Notes: generated by a model from the letters alone, not told the origin. A stretch of DNA of 64,000 nt from Alisma plantago-aquatica (GCA_963693085.1 OY856409.1:1615491711-1615555710); one strand, 5' to 3'; shown: positions 31,527 to 44,455, counted from the stretch's first letter. Translations and numbers: made by a program.

Positions 31527-32911
31527 AGACCCCAAGGGTCCTCACTTGGACATCGGTTTCGGGACGCCGATAGGCTGCCTGTATACAAATCCAATCCAAA
31601 ACCAGTCCAGTCTGCGCCAGTTTCATTTCACCTACTGCCTGTGTTGCAACCAAGGAGGTTGATGCCCATGTTGCAACCAAGGAGGCTGAGGAGAGAAGAA
31701 AGACAGGGCAAGAGAGACTGTCCAGTCTGTCTTGGCAACTCCCGTTCGCGTCCAGATCTGCTCCGACACGACGTAGGAGGTCGTATCTACTTCATCGAGC
31801 TGCGACTACTCTCTGCACCGAGTCCATGGCGGATTTCTATCTCTTTCTCACTCTTCTTTTTTGTCACATCATGAGTGAGTAGTACCTTTTCACTGGGGTG
31901 CAGGGACTAGCCCCACTGCCCATGCAAACTTGTTATATTATTAACCGTCCATGGCAATGTATATAACTTTTCATTTTGTTGCTAATCGCTAAGTTCGTTG
32001 TTTGTTTGTTTGCTTACTTTCATCATTGTTCTTCCTATGTTGTGAGAATATCTTTATGTAGGATTGAATGTCGTTTAATAGGTTGACTCCCAAACTAGAA
32101 ATAGAATGGGATTCCTTGAGGTCGTAAGTGTATGATCCGCGAGGGGACGAGCTATCTAGCCTTCGGTGACACTTCTGTGAACCTAATACCTGTATAGGGG
32201 GTTCACAACCTTAGTTGGATTTTGTATCTTCTTGTTAATCATCGATGTTTGCTCGTATATAAATCGACTGCTTGCTTATCGATTAGCGCGGTTGACTCCC
32301 AACCTAGAAATAGAATGGGGTTCCTTGAGGTTGTAAGTGTATGATCCGCGAGGGGATGAGCCATCTAGCCTTTGATGACACTTCTGTGAACCTAACGCCT
32401 GTATAGGGGGTTCACAACCTTAGTTGGAAGTTGTATCTTCAGAGCTGTAAGTATGTGATCCAGATGGTGGTGAGAAATCTGATGCCAAAGGTGATGCTTA
32501 CGCAGACCTAACGCCCGTATGGGGGGTTTCACAACAGCTCTACTTGGATAGTTATATCTTGCTTGGATGTTTGATGTTTAGATGTGCTTGCATGATCAGT
32601 GGTGGTGATACCCGATACCATCCCAACGATTCCATATCATTGATCTTAATCTAGCTTAAATTTAGTCTTTACTTTCCTGCAATTAGTTTAATTAACCTTA
32701 AATCAACCAATCATTTTAAATATTAGCCTTAACTCGAACTAGACTAGACTTACAAAGATTCTCAAAAACATTGTCCTTAGGGTTCGATCCTTAACTATAC
32801 TGCAATAAGGCTCATCCGCTTGCGGGTGGTATTATTGCACTTTGGTTTTGGTAAAAGCTCGAAGATTTCAACCTCGAGTGAGTTTGTTAGTGCGTTCAAA
32901 ACATCACGTCA

Positions 32912-32916
32912 GAGCT
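32912..32916 (+). repeat. Right target-site duplication of element B (GAGCT)
   Basis: Exact repeat of 14787-14791 directly after the LTR end. Confidence 0.95.
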
Positions 32917-33036
32917 ACTACATCTGGGCCCAATGATGGCAAGAATTTGAAGACAATGAGATAATTTTAATCCTTTTAAAAGGCAAATCTTCCTGTTTTG
33001 GCAGGCACCTTGAATATTCCAACAACCAATCTTCAT
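32917..33036 (-). pseudogene. LINE ORF2 start (endonuclease N-terminus)
   Basis: Minus-strand ATG at 33036-33034 begins MKIGCWNIQGA, the usual start of plant L1 ORF2. Another frame near the end gives PDVVA, the expected next motif, so a small frameshift lies between. The frame is cut at 32912 by element B and resumes at 14791. Confidence 0.85.
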
Positions 33037-33479
33037 TGAAGGTGTTGGTAAGAGGAAAAAGGATATTAGATAGTAGTGAGCAGACCCTCTTACTGCTGAC
33101 CTGTGTCTTGGAACATCTAGTCTTTTGTGTTACCATTGACCATTTATTCTTCAAAATCTAGGACCTTCTTGGCTGTTGACAGATTGCCTAGGGGTCTTCG
33201 ACCAACAAATGGCATGTCTTCCTTTTCTTACTCACTCTTTCCGGTCTCGTCACTGATTGGTAGACTATTTTTCTATTTCTAAGCATCACAAACCTGCTAC
33301 CCCTTCAGGCCTAGGCTTAACGAATGGGAGGCGGTGTGATGCACACTGGTGCTCCATATGCTTGGAATTTCACATCTGCAACCACACTTGTAGATGGTCT
33401 TTCTTCACTCATGTTGTTTCTAGTGAGGACGGCGAAAGTGTCCATTGTAGACGTAGACTTGTCTACATGGGGTGGATTG

Positions 33480-34530
33480 TTGGGGAATATTTTTCTTGTA
33501 TTATGATGATAATTTTGGTGGTGGGCCTTCTTCTTGTTTTTCTTGCTCACACCTTAGTGAATCCTTCCTCATCAACTGTGTCTTCATTATCAGACACAGG
33601 GATCCGGCCATCATGCACATTCTTTTGCTTAGATGCAGTAGAGACTTGCCTACTAGTGGTTTTCTTTGCAACTGGTTTACGATGTTCTGATCACTTGGCA
33701 TGGATAGCCATGGAATAAGAGATCCCTAGGATAAGTATCAGTGAAGATTTCGAAGCGGATTGACTTGATGGGTTAGTGACATGTTTACAGTCTGATTCAA
33801 CATGTCCTAACCTGCCACACTTCATTCAAACAACTGGAAAGTTCTCATACTCAAGTCTGAAGTGCTTGACTTTAATAAAGATGGCAGGTAAAAGAGGCTT
33901 TACTATTTTGACTTCGACTTCCATCCTGGCAAATTTCTCCCGATGGCCTTGCGACGTGTGTACATCAATTTTAATTGTTTTTTCGATGGTATTTCCAATT
34001 CTTATCAATAGCTAGTTCTGAAACAAGAACACATGTAGATCTGGGACACGAACCCATACGACCAACTTCCTAGGAATAGGGTCGGAGGGTTTGAAAGTAG
34101 GGGACCAAGACTGCACATACAAATAACTTCCAAGATGGTCTATGGGCCTCCTATCATTGATGTGATATAGTCTGCCTCAAACTAAACAATATAGTATCCT
34201 TTTTCGAGATCTATAACCCTTAATTCATCGATGGGTGACCATATGGAGTAAATCTTGTTAACCAAGACATTGAAACCAAGGTTAATGCCTAGTACCTTGA
34301 TGAAAATAGCATACTTCCATGGCTCGAGCAGGGGTTTCAACACGTCCATATACACAAAGAAAGCAGGTAGCACGTCTCTTAGATCCACCGTAACGTCAAT
34401 GTCATTCAAGGTATCCAGAGAGACCAGGTTCAGATATGTTAAGGAGCCAACCGATTTACCACTAACAGTTTGGACACAAATTTCTTGACTCCGTTCATTG
34501 ACACATTGTTCTCCGCCCCCATGTCTCTAT
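33480..34530 (-). pseudogene. LINE ORF1 (DUF4283-like with zinc knuckle)
   Basis: Minus-strand translation gives the plant L1 ORF1 order: LEPWKYAIFIKVLG and IWSPIDELRVIDLEKGYYIV (DUF4283-type nucleic-acid-binding domain), a PPTLFLGSWSYGFVSQ stretch, IKIDVHTSQGHREKFARMEV, then a CCHC knuckle ending MKCGRLGHVESDC near 33800-33840. The first Cys of the knuckle is replaced by a TGA stop. The C-terminal part reads SDNEDTVDEEGFTKV. Several stops and shifts make it inactive. ORF1 would bind LINE RNA. Confidence 0.85.
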
Positions 34531-34740
34531 CCATGGCAACTGGAGGGTATATCACATTGTGCAGTAGGGTTTACATCTATCACCGTTGGAGGACCTTGAT
34601 CTTGTAGATCTCTACCCTCAAAGAACATCGTCGAATTGGGGGGGCGGACATGGTGGGCAAGGCCACAGCCCCCATTGTATCACCTTCTGTGGCCGCCGTC
34701 GGGAGAGAACCCTAGCATCAGGTTGGAGTGTTGGTTTCTA
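34531..34740 (-). other. 5' end of the LINE
   Basis: GC-richer stretch ahead of ORF1; on the minus strand it contains CTAGGGTTCTCTCCCGACGGCGG, the kind of leader often seen at plant L1 5' ends. The exact 5' end is not defined. Confidence 0.5.
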
Positions 34741-34840
34741 CATATGATTGAATGCTTTATATTGGAATTGGGTTCTTAAATGGCAATTTTGTTAATCATA
34801 TTCTTGTATTTGAGCTTTTAATATTTGGTATGAGATTAAG

Positions 34841-35679
34841 GGGGAGGTCAAACTCATTGATTACATCATGCATATCTTTCCTCTCTTAAATGATTCTCTA
34901 TATCAACAAAGGCTTAACATCCTTTCACTCTTGGTTTAGAGATTCTTTTAACAACTGTTTTATGACAATGAATTCTCTAAACCAACATAGGCTTAACATC
35001 CCTTATGTTTGGTCTAGAGATTCTTTGTTGACCTTATTCTATGATTTATTAGTTCTCTATATCAATATGGGATTAACATCCCTTATATTTGGTCTAAAGA
35101 CTCTTTTTTCTATTGACCTCAATTTTTGTGCTTAATGGACTCTCTAATAATTTCTGGGCTTAACATCCCTTAAAAGTGAGTGAGAAATCAATCTCAGTTT
35201 TGATTGTTGATTTTTCATGACATATCTATATCATGGTGGACATAACATTCCTTACCATTAATTTAGAGCATCTTTGTGATATTTGTGCTTAACGGGATCT
35301 TTTTCTCATGAATGACTTAACATTCCTTTCATTGGTAATTAGACAAATATTTTTTATGTTCCTTGATAAAAATGGCTTTTTGAATATGCTTAAATGAGAT
35401 TAGTGACTACTTTTACTTAAGGTTTTTCTCATCAATTGGTGTTCTTTCTCTATTATTACATTGGGTTTAAATTTACGGTATACATATTTCCCTCTCCAAA
35501 ATGACTATCTTATTGAGGGGGAGTATCTCTTTGAGGGGGAGCGCTAGACTTCGACAAAGGGGGAGAATACCATGCGATAAATTGGCTATCAATAGGGATA
35601 TTTGAAGGTATAATGTTCAAAATTTGATACTTCCAATATATCTTATGGAAATATTTTTCATCATCAAAAAGGGGAAGAT
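34841..35679 (+). mobile_element. 3' internal end of a Sirevirus-like copia element with clustered PPTs
   Basis: Degenerate tandem units of roughly 80-100 bp (TTCTCTATATCAA...GGCTTAACATCCCTT...TTGGTCTAGAGATTC) cover about 34880-35170. GAGGGGGAG occurs at about 35515 and 35534, AAAGGGGGAG near 35559, then AAAAAGGGGAAG at 35666-35677 at the LTR edge. Repeated PPTs ahead of the 3' LTR are a known Sirevirus feature. No pol coding is left. Confidence 0.72.
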
Positions 35680-37175
35680 TGTTGGCTTTTTGATATTCCA
35701 CACTCATATTTTGATGATGTAAATATTTCCCAAATTATGTCACTAACATGTTTATTAAGTATTTCATGTGATCAAGGAACTAAGTCAAGATCCAACTACA
35801 AAGATCCTGCAAATATATATGGTTGGATACTTGTGAATAAAGTTGTACCATATATTTATGTATTTGTTTGTACACATATGTTTTCATACAACTTGATAGA
35901 CATGATGTAAGGATAAGTGATGATCCTCCAAAACATAGCCAAAACCCTATCCTACACTCACATGAAGCCTTTAGGGTTGATAGGTTTCATATGAGTCTTT
36001 AATAGGGCCTGACATACATTGCAAATCTTCACACAGGATCCTTCTCGGTCGACAAAGTTGTCGACCAGGACACACTCGTCAAATACTCTAAAAATAAAAA
36101 AATAGCCTTGCATATCTAAAGTTCCGAGTCAATCTCAGTCGACAATATTGTCGACTGGGAAAGTCGATCAAAGAAAATTTCCACCAACAAAGAGTCATTG
36201 CGCGGAGATTGACCAACTCATAGTTGTTGGAGGCCAAAAAATTTTCTGATCGATAATACTGTGAACCGAGACTCTTTCGGTCGACTATATTGTGGACTGA
36301 GGATGGCTCTGGAATGTTAGTTTATTAGCAATCAAATTAGCCATTGCAATTTAATTAACCTCTTTCTAATGACTAATTGACCACTAAGAACACTCTAGAC
36401 ACTCTCCATATATACTCTAACCACATGTAAACATTTCCTATATATAGGAGTGGTCTTAGGGTACCTAGACATCAACTGTGTACTCAACTTTGCACATTAC
36501 ATTGCAACAAAATTTGATATATACTTGAGCATACTTTGACTTGCCATCTTTCTCAAAGATCTTAGGTTCTATAATTCAAGTTTCTATCATTCTAGACTAA
36601 GCCCTTAGCTTAGTTATAATATCCTCTCCACCTAATACTACTTCACCTAAACTTTTTTGAGTGGATCATCATCACTTGTCCATAGAGCTTGATTTCACAT
36701 CTTGTGAGCTGAATTATATTTTCTATTTCTCCAACCTCTTTCTACTTTGGTGTATTGTGCTTGGGCTACTTCTTATAGTGAAGGTTGTCCAAGATCCTAT
36801 GATAATAACAATTCTTCTCTAGTTAGTGCTCTTCTTGGGTCGACAAAGAAGAGGTGTAGAGGGTGACCTTCAGCAGCCCATCAAAAAGGTGGGAGTCTCC
36901 TTGAGATGAAAAGGAGGGTTAGTCTTGCACCACAACTGATACATATAGGTTTTGTGTATTGTGTTTTGGTATATAAAAGGAATAAAATACATGATTTAGA
37001 AATCCTAGTTGGAAACAACTAGGTAGTGGATTGACATCATTTGATGGAACCACTCTAAATCAGTGTCTCTTGTGCATGGTTGTCTCTTTGCTTTATATTT
37101 TTGCTGCATTTTAAGTAAAGTAATGTTATTTGATTAAATTTATGATAAATCTCTATCAACCCCCCAGATCTTTCA
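35680..37175 (+). mobile_element. Sirevirus-like 3' LTR (about 1.5 kb)
   Basis: Starts TGTTGGCTTTTTGATATTCC after the last PPT and contains the TTTTGATGATG word typical of Sirevirus LTR heads. It ends near AACCCCCCAGATCTTTCA. It holds GTCGAC-based palindromes at 36047-36300. The left half of the element is absent, so no target-site duplication can be checked. Confidence 0.75.
36047..36300 (+). repeat. GTCGACAA-based palindromes in the Sirevirus-like LTR
   Basis: A 20-bp dyad at 36047-36066 (arms GGTCGACAA/TTGTCGACC), a perfect 22-bp palindrome at 36136-36157 (arms CAGTCGACAAT/ATTGTCGACTG), and decayed copies near 36250 and 36278-36300. Palindromic motifs in U3 are known in Sireviruses; this core sequence is specific to this copy as far as I can tell. 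Confidence 0.88.
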
Positions 37176-39441
37176 GGGGTATGTGCACCTTTTATATTAT
37201 CTAGGCACTGCTATCATGGACAGATATTATTTCCCATATGAAGAATGAGTTGATATTGTCTTTTTCATCATTATAAAGTTCTTATTTTATAGTGCAATAC
37301 TTATGGACCTTCTTACCCTACATGATATGTTTTGTACGCACTCATCTATTTCATATTCATTGAAGTTATACTTGCCTTTCTCTAATTATGTGCATGCTTA
37401 GATTAACTTTATTTCTTGTAGTGGTACACACATACAACCATATATACATGGGCATGCTATCTCTGCCCAGGGTGTGCTATCTCCTCCCATTATATACAGG
37501 GGCGTGTTGTGTCCACCCAGGGTGTGTTGTCTCCATCCATTATTTATTTTAGGCTGAGATCCTATGGTATCTCAACCCTACTTTAAATAATTTTAGTCTT
37601 TGTTTGTTACATGCAAAATTTACATTTTGATATTGTTAATGGAAAATTTTGAAAGGCAAGACTCCCTACTATATATACTTAGTTAGACACGCCTCATCTC
37701 TTGACTTGATATTTCTCTTGAAACTTATTTATTTTGATCATCCCTTATTTTTATGTTCATCTTTTGAACTTTCTAAAAAAGTGCCTAGTTTTATTAATTA
37801 TTGCACATACTTTGTGTTTGTTGACGTCCTTGCTTTTTTGTTTTCTCACCCCTGGGTGTTGCATTCAACTCACCTAGAGGTTGCATAGCCTGAGCACTAG
37901 GAGATAGATTGTGACACCCAGATCTAGCTACTAAGTTCTTTTGAGATGGAAAGGTTACTCACCACAAACTAATCTGGGTAGTTCCATTAGAAGCCATCTA
38001 TGGCTTAGTAGTTGAACTCTGATGAGAAAATCTTTTAATAGTTAGAATTAATTTCCTCTATAATAAAAAACTATGCTCCCACTATTATTCTATTTAAAGA
38101 TATATTGTGAACCCCAATTATTTTGATGGTTTTATTTTGATGGATATGATCTATTGCGGTATTTTGCAATTATTTCTTAAATTTAAGTAAAGAGTGGTCC
38201 CTCCCAGTCCCCAATCCTTGCATAAGATATCCAAGACATGTGTATGATGATGAGGTTTGAGCCCAAACCAACCAAACAAGTAGTGAGATCTTGAATGAGA
38301 TTTTAGAAAGAAACTATAAGGTCACTCTATACTTAGGTTGATAGGAGAGGGATATATCATAGTTAAGAAAGGTAGTGTCTCTTAGTCATGTGATTCCAAC
38401 CACCTTTCATGAGATTTTGATTCACCACCATAAAATAATGAAGTAATATGAATTGTTTCCGCCTGACTTCATTGCATAGCATAGCAGGTAGCATGTTAGT
38501 TAGTTTCCTTCCAGGTGCATCCAAAAGAAGACAATAGAGATCTGCATGTATTTTTATTTAGTTGAGAGTTTTAGTTGCATAACAAATTTCATGTAGATAG
38601 CATTTTCTTTTTCACCATTTTGCATATTGTGCAACATATATCTATTTAGCAATCTCCACAAATAAAGAGTGAAACTATACGTATCCCTCAAAATAAAAAA
38701 AGGGAAAGAAATAAATGATATGTGGTGAAGAAAGCATGAGGACTATTCATGAATCATGCTAAAATAAGAGGGTAGAAGAAAAAAAATCAAGAAAAGGGAG
38801 AAAAGGGTGTTTTAAATTCAATCTAAATTTTCTTAAAGGAGAAAGTGAAAATAGCTTACATGTTTGCATCCTTATACCCACACTCGTCTTTAGGAGGAGA
38901 CATTCAGTGCATTCATCATCCCAAAATAATAGTAGGCATTGGGAGTCATGAATTTTTCATTTCCTTCATTTTGTAGGTGTATCATTTTTATTCCATGCAT
39001 AAACAATTTGGATTTACTTGTGATTATTGCTTCATATCCACTTGTTCCAATTTCCACCCATTTCTCTGCATGGTGGGCCATATATAATTAATCACCTCAT
39101 CCATGTCTATATAGGGAACTGCATTCAACATGTTGAGTAGGTAGATCAGAGCAATGTAAATAGGGAAAGCACATGGTACATCAAGTGTATGCCCTATTGA
39201 CTATGATATTAATTGCTCCTTATTGATAATGTTTCATTGATCTTATTGTGGACATCTTTAATGGAGATTTTTAGCATTACAGGGTAGTTATTTATTCATT
39301 GGTTGGTAAGGGATGGTTTTGGACCGTCAGGTGGGGGTAGTTGAGAAAAGTAGTTCATAGGATTTGTCCTTTTGTTGCATCATTTAAACATATCCAAAAG
39401 TAGTGTTGCTCAAGGGCGAGCAACATTCAAGCTTAAGAATT
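37176..39441 (+). other. Unassigned DNA, right part is 3' UTR of Athila-like element F
   Basis: No conserved ORF. A TCACCCCTGGGTGTTGCATTC stretch near 37845 resembles the R/U5 word in D2, so a chromovirus LTR remnant may lie at about 37200-37920. From about 38200 it looks like the 3' non-coding part of an Athila-like element, ending with GTTGCTCAAGGGCGAGCAACATTCAAGCTTAAG (39404-39436), parallel to B's pre-PPT block. Confidence 0.5.
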
Positions 39442-40988
39442 TGATGCATTGGTTTTCAATCACTTTTCATAGGCTATTTTATGGGCATTAATTGCATACA
39501 TGTTCATTTTGAGACATGTTTATGCATTGTTTCTGTTATTAGCATGTGAATCAATGTTGCATCAAATATTTAGTAATTTTACAAAATCAATTGCTAATTT
39601 ATCATTAAAAATCAGACTTATGGTAGTTTTCCCTTATTTCATGTAATTTGGGCATTGAGTGGACAGCTCGGTGCCACCACCAACACATCTGTTAGAGGTA
39701 TCGACAAAGCAAAAAAATTACAATAGGAAATAGAGAAATCTTGATACTACTGAGAGCATGCTCAGTGTTATGGGGAGATAGGCATCAATGCTACCAAGCC
39801 CAAGAGTTAGTGCTACCAATTCATGATCTAGAGATTATCAGAACTTGATAATAATTGTCTTAGTGCACCGACTTCAGCATCCAAATCTCAACAAAAAGCA
39901 ACTCGATGCTATAGACAATTGTGTCGGTAGTACTAACATAGTCTAAGAGTTACAAGTTAGCCGACCATTTGGTGCCACCAACACCCTGTTAGTGGTACTG
40001 ACATTGCACGATCTATACAAATATGAGATTAAGTCAGATCTAAAGACTGCAACTTAATGACGACAAAAGCACCACTTATGACCTAAGGGGAGTGTGGATG
40101 AAAGAGGGGATCACATTTTGTCAAGTAACAATAGAGGGTAGAGTCGAGAGAGGAGGAGACAAGGAGATAGCCTCCAATCAGACATTTTGGGCACTTTTAG
40201 AGGTTAGATTTATAGTCAGAACACTATAGATTGAAGGGTTCACCAGAGGGGATTGTCAAGATGACTTCTCCAATGTTTTTTTACATTATCTTTTTGATGT
40301 TAAGCCTAGTTTCTTATTCTTCATCTTGTTATACGATGATGACAGTCATGCAGGGATAATCCTCTTATTCTTTAGGACCTGGGAGTAGTCTAATATTGTA
40401 TTGTATTTGGAATCTATGAGTTATAAATTGTTTCCTTCATTCTGGACATGAATTTATGATATCTTTGTTGATTTTTTAATGCTTGATCACCATAATAAAA
40501 GTAATAGCCCACTAATTACTTTTGGAGAGAGATTAAAGATTGGACAAGTCATATATTCAAATAGCGTATATCACACCTTGGGAGAGGGCTTAAGGTTATG
40601 AAAGAACAACCTAGAGAATTTTTAATGCATCTAACTAAATCCTAAACAGTTACGGAAATGTGTTTTGCTTTACTCTAGGTAGTGTGTTATGTTGCTGGAG
40701 TGGGTAATACTTATTTTGGGTCTTTAGACTAGAATAAAGGGTGAGCAATTATTAATGAAATGGGGTTTGAATGCAGTGTATGCCCTGATGAAACCGCAAG
40801 TCCCGAGAAATCCATTCATTCTTGATTACAGCCATCGTAATTTACGTTCAATTCTTTTCTCTTAGTTATAAAACAACAAATCGACCACTTTTATAGGTCA
40901 ATCTTATTTGATCTCAGTAAGTAGTATTCTGTGGTGAACGTTTCTTTAAGTTTGACACTCCAACATCATAGGTTTGTATTACATGACA
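39442..40988 (+). mobile_element. Probable LTR of Athila-like element F
   Basis: Starts TGATGCATTGGTTTTCAATC after a GGGCGAGCAACATT...AAGAATT segment that parallels B's PPT (GGACGAGCAACGTT...GGGTATT). The end is tentatively at ...TTACATGACA, like B's ATCACGTCA. The interior has repeated GGTGC/CACCAA words. No coding. Boundaries are approximate. Confidence 0.55.
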
Positions 40989-41640
40989 CGTGCACTTACC
41001 TTTTACACACATAGTTTAAGCATGTCGAGTGGCTAAGACAACCCCCTGGACACAAAAATATGATTGGGGACCATTTCGTCTTCTTTTTTTAGGTCACATT
41101 GGGTTGACATGTGCTATTGATTTGCAAATTGGTTTCTCAATCCACATAAAAGAAGAAAGGTGAGATGTGTATGGGGTGTCAACAAATGGAAAAGAAATGG
41201 TAAGAACATAGTCAATTGTATTCATGCTTATATCCAAACATTGCTTGATTTTTCCAACTTTGTATGCACTTTACATATGGTTTTGAGTTGAAATTTATAT
41301 ATTGTGATTTTAATCACTTTCTTGATAAAAAACTACCCCTAATACTTTCATAGTGAATTACTAACTTGTTTATACATGTTTGGAAATTGTTTATTTTATC
41401 ATGTCCCTAGATATGTTATTATGAAAAATATGTGCTTTTGAACAGTATATGTTGTCCGTTGAGTTTGTCCTAAGACAACTCGATTGAAAGGCATCCTTGG
41501 GGTTTGCCAATAGCTATTGCCAGCCGAGTTTGTCCTGAGGAAACTCAACCAACATGCATCCTTTGGATTTTCCTGTAGCTTTTTATCAACTGAGAAGTTA
41601 AACCCAGAAACTCAACTGACAACATTGTGCACTAAATATA
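40989..41640. other. Unassigned, with GAGTT-GTCC dyads
   Basis: Near 41458-41570 two imperfect dyads occur: GAGTTTGTCCTAAGACAACTC-like and GAGTTTGTCCTGAGGAAACTC-like. Similar dyads lie in the solo LTR at 43915-44130, so this may be an LTR remnant of a related copia family. Nothing else recognised. Confidence 0.4.
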
Positions 41641-42756
41641 CATATGGCTTTTTGGATGAGAATTTCCCTCTCAACTAGATTTTCTCAACCAATGGCCTTA
41701 ATATATTGGCACTCCCCTTGGTACCCTTTTTTGATATTCATATTGCCATGCTTTAAATTGCCTATCTTGCATACAAGTCTTTCTTCTCATTGCTCTATAT
41801 CAGTATCTATATATCTTGCAAGTACTAGTCTTGAGTTATTATACATGTTTGATGATAATATCTTTAAAAACCTTTGGTTGTGATAAATTTGCTTCCACTG
41901 TGCTCTAACTTGCTACAAATATCTATTTGTATATCTTGTTTTGATGAAACCTTGTGCTTATTAATGGTAATCATCTTCTGGTATCGATGCATATTTTCTA
42001 GTGATAATATCCATCCATGCTTCTTAAAACAAGATATACAACTAGATATATCCATGCATATTTCTTTATATGGATATTTCTCTAAATCTACTCATTGGTT
42101 GTTTCGTAACTTGTGAATCCCTTACTATGACCTATCATAATAGCATCCCTAAATTTTGATATCATCTATTAGTATTCCATCTACATATAGTTCTAGTTTT
42201 GTTCTTGTATCAGTATCCAACTATAATTTATGCTTGTATCTTGTTTCATTCATGCTCAAACTTGTTCCTTGACTTGCAAATCTAATATCTTAAGTTGCTT
42301 GCTTAGAATTGGCTTGTTTATTGCTAGAAATACATCTAGAGTTGTTCAAATGCATGTCCTGATTATTTTCACATACATTGCTTGTGCAAACCCTTCGGTT
42401 TTGCACTTCTACTCTCCCTTTTTCAAACAAGTTGTGTTTCAAATCTTCAAACCCCCACTTTTTTACATGGAAAAGGGGGGGAGGCATGCCTTATATAAAG
42501 GGGAGAAGACATATATGTAGAACATATATGAGGAAAAGACATAGTTCCTATAAATGTTATGAAAGTTAACCATGCAAGAAAAAAGCATAAACTAAGGAGG
42601 AGTATGTGAACTCAATTAGCATAAATTAAGGGGAGCATATATACTCAATTAATTGAAACCCCTAGGTTTATCAAAAAGGTATGGTTTTATTTATCTTATA
42701 TAAAAATATTTTAATACATTAATGGAATAGTTTGTCATCATTCGAAAGGGTGAGAA
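41641..42756 (+). mobile_element. 3' internal end of a second Sirevirus-like element
   Basis: Pyrimidine-rich sequence with recurring TATCTTG/CATGC words, followed by purine tracts AAAGGGGGGGAGG (about 42473), AAAGGGGAGAAG, AAGGAGGAG, AAGGGGAGC, and finally CATCATTCGAAAGGGTGAGAA at the LTR edge. The layout matches 34841-35679. Confidence 0.6.
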
Positions 42757-42937
42757 TGTTGAATCTCTTATCTCTGAATCTAGGTTAGTTGACTATGATA
42801 TGAAAAAGCTACTCTTCATAGAGGAAAAAAAATCAACTCATTACTGTGTTTTGTTTTTTAGGTTAAGAATGTTGATATGAAGTTGTGACTAAACCTATAA
42901 GAAAAAAAATACAGCTCAAGATAGACATAGAGGATTA
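42757..42937 (+). mobile_element. Start of the Sirevirus-like 3' LTR, split by a solo LTR
   Basis: TGTTGAATCTCTTATC follows the PPT. After 181 bp it meets an inverted solo LTR; where the rest continues beyond 44455 is not clear. Confidence 0.5.
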
Positions 42938-44455
42938 TGTGTTAGATATATAATGGGCTCTATGGGGGCGTGAATAGAGCTAAAATCACTTTAAGAAAAT
43001 CATTCAACCTTCAAGTTATATCCCAAGATAATATTGCATATATGAATATTGGGTGCAAATAAACATGCTTAGCAAGGGAGAGAGCGAGATTGAACAAACA
43101 CCAAATAACATAAGTTATTTATAGTGTTCCAACCTCAAAACTAGGATATGTATGCCTACTACCTAGACGGGTCAATATCTAGGATTTTCAACCATGTCTC
43201 ACTCATTATATTTCATTAAAAATAGTTACAACATAAGATTACCCCCTTCTAGGTCAAGCGTTAAACTAGGATTCTTTTTTGGATTAAGGAGCCAATAACC
43301 AATACAAATGACTTACCTATCCATGACCAAGAGTCTTTTTCCTTACCAAGACTTACCACTCTTACAACTAGTCTTTGACCTTCTCCAAGGACTTACCCAC
43401 TCTTGCAATGAGTCTTCGGCCTTTAAGGTCTTACACACTCTTAACTAGTATGTTATTCCTTTGACTTCACCTTTACCAAGGAGAAGCTTTTCACCAATGC
43501 ACTCCTTCCCTTCTTCTTCTTCGCCTCTCTTACTCAAGAGAGAGAATCCTCATCTTTATGGTAGAAAGAGAAATTGGGAGGTAGAGGAAGTGAGACACTC
43601 GCAAGATATACATGTCGGTCTAGCTCTCTTAGAAATATCCTACTCACTCTAATCGATGTAAGAACTGATTAAGCTGATGAGAGTGGATGGAGGCTCTTGG
43701 ATGGAAAATCTCTCTCAAGTATAGTATAGGAACCTTCATAGTTCTTGTTTCACCATGGGATGAAGCCCACATGGTCCTATTTATAATTGAGGATGCCTCC
43801 TATCTATTAGAACCATTTAATTTTAATTCTAGCCATTTTGGAGAGAGACTAACAAATATATTTCATTTTTGGACTCTCTCTAATGACTAGTCGTTGCACA
43901 GAAGAATTGATTCTCATTTGAGTTAGGTCCAAGGACAACTCATTCACCAAGGTTGTCATTCTAAGTTAGGTCTAAGGACAACTCGAGCAACAAGACTCCC
44001 TATCTAGCCAGTTGCGTTGGTCAGTCAAGTTATCTACTGATAAGAAACTTGATTGTCATAGGTTCATGAGAAAGGCAATATCAATGGGTTTCTGATCAAG
44101 TTACCTCAGGGAAAACTCGACTGACAAGACCACCTGTCTTGGATTTTGTCAAGTCCTTTGAAGCACAACATAATTCATCATAATTAGTTGTATTACACTT
44201 GAGCTTAATTACAAGTCCTACAATCATTACAAGTGATTTACATCAAAGATCGCGGGAGAAATATATCTATTTTTCAATCTTGATCTTGGTGCTTGTATGA
44301 TATGATTTTCCCAAATTAAGATGTGCAAGTTTAGGCAATTGGAGAGTGTCTACATTGTCCAAAATTACTCAAGTAGAAGCATTAGATAATAATAAGTGGA
44401 ATGTTTTGTCATCATCAAAATAAGGGATTCGTCAATTTAGACCTCAGTATATTGC
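42938..44455 (-). mobile_element. Solo copia LTR (Sirevirus-like), minus strand
   Basis: On the minus strand from 44455: TGACGAATCCC then TTATTTTGATGATGACAAAAC, a typical Sirevirus LTR head. It ends in CACGCCCCCATAGAGCCCATT...CTAACACA at 42938, like the AACCCCCC ends of such LTRs. Imperfect dyads with GAGTT...GTCC arms lie at 43915-44130. No PPT or PBS lies outside its ends. Flanks GATTA and ATTTA do not match well. Confidence 0.65.

Larger units (their letters stand above)
14792..32911 (+). mobile_element. Element B: complete Athila-type Ty3/gypsy retrotransposon, 18.1 kb with nested insert
   Basis: LTRs at 14792-17646 and 30048-32911, PBS at 17652, gag, protease, RT-RNase H, integrase, PPT, and GAGCT duplications. 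Without the 4968-bp D2 insertion it is about 13.1 kb. The order PR-RT-RH-IN is Ty3/gypsy; the DLGAS protease motif, TGGC-type PBS and long LTRs fit Athila. No Ulp1-like ORF is present between integrase and PPT. The LTRs differ at scattered sites, and several ORFs are broken, so it is not young and not autonomous. Confidence 0.95.
30048..32911 (+). mobile_element. 3' LTR of element B
   Basis: Starts TGATGAATG and ends ATCACGTCA like the 5' LTR. The same internal order is found: 9-copy palindrome array (30287-30508), CCACG/CGTGG dyads (30598-30920), half-sites (31140-31500), TATA box (31519), leader hairpin repeats (about 32080-32540). It is 9 bp longer overall; one 26-bp unit is extra and other small indels offset it. 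Confidence 0.95.
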
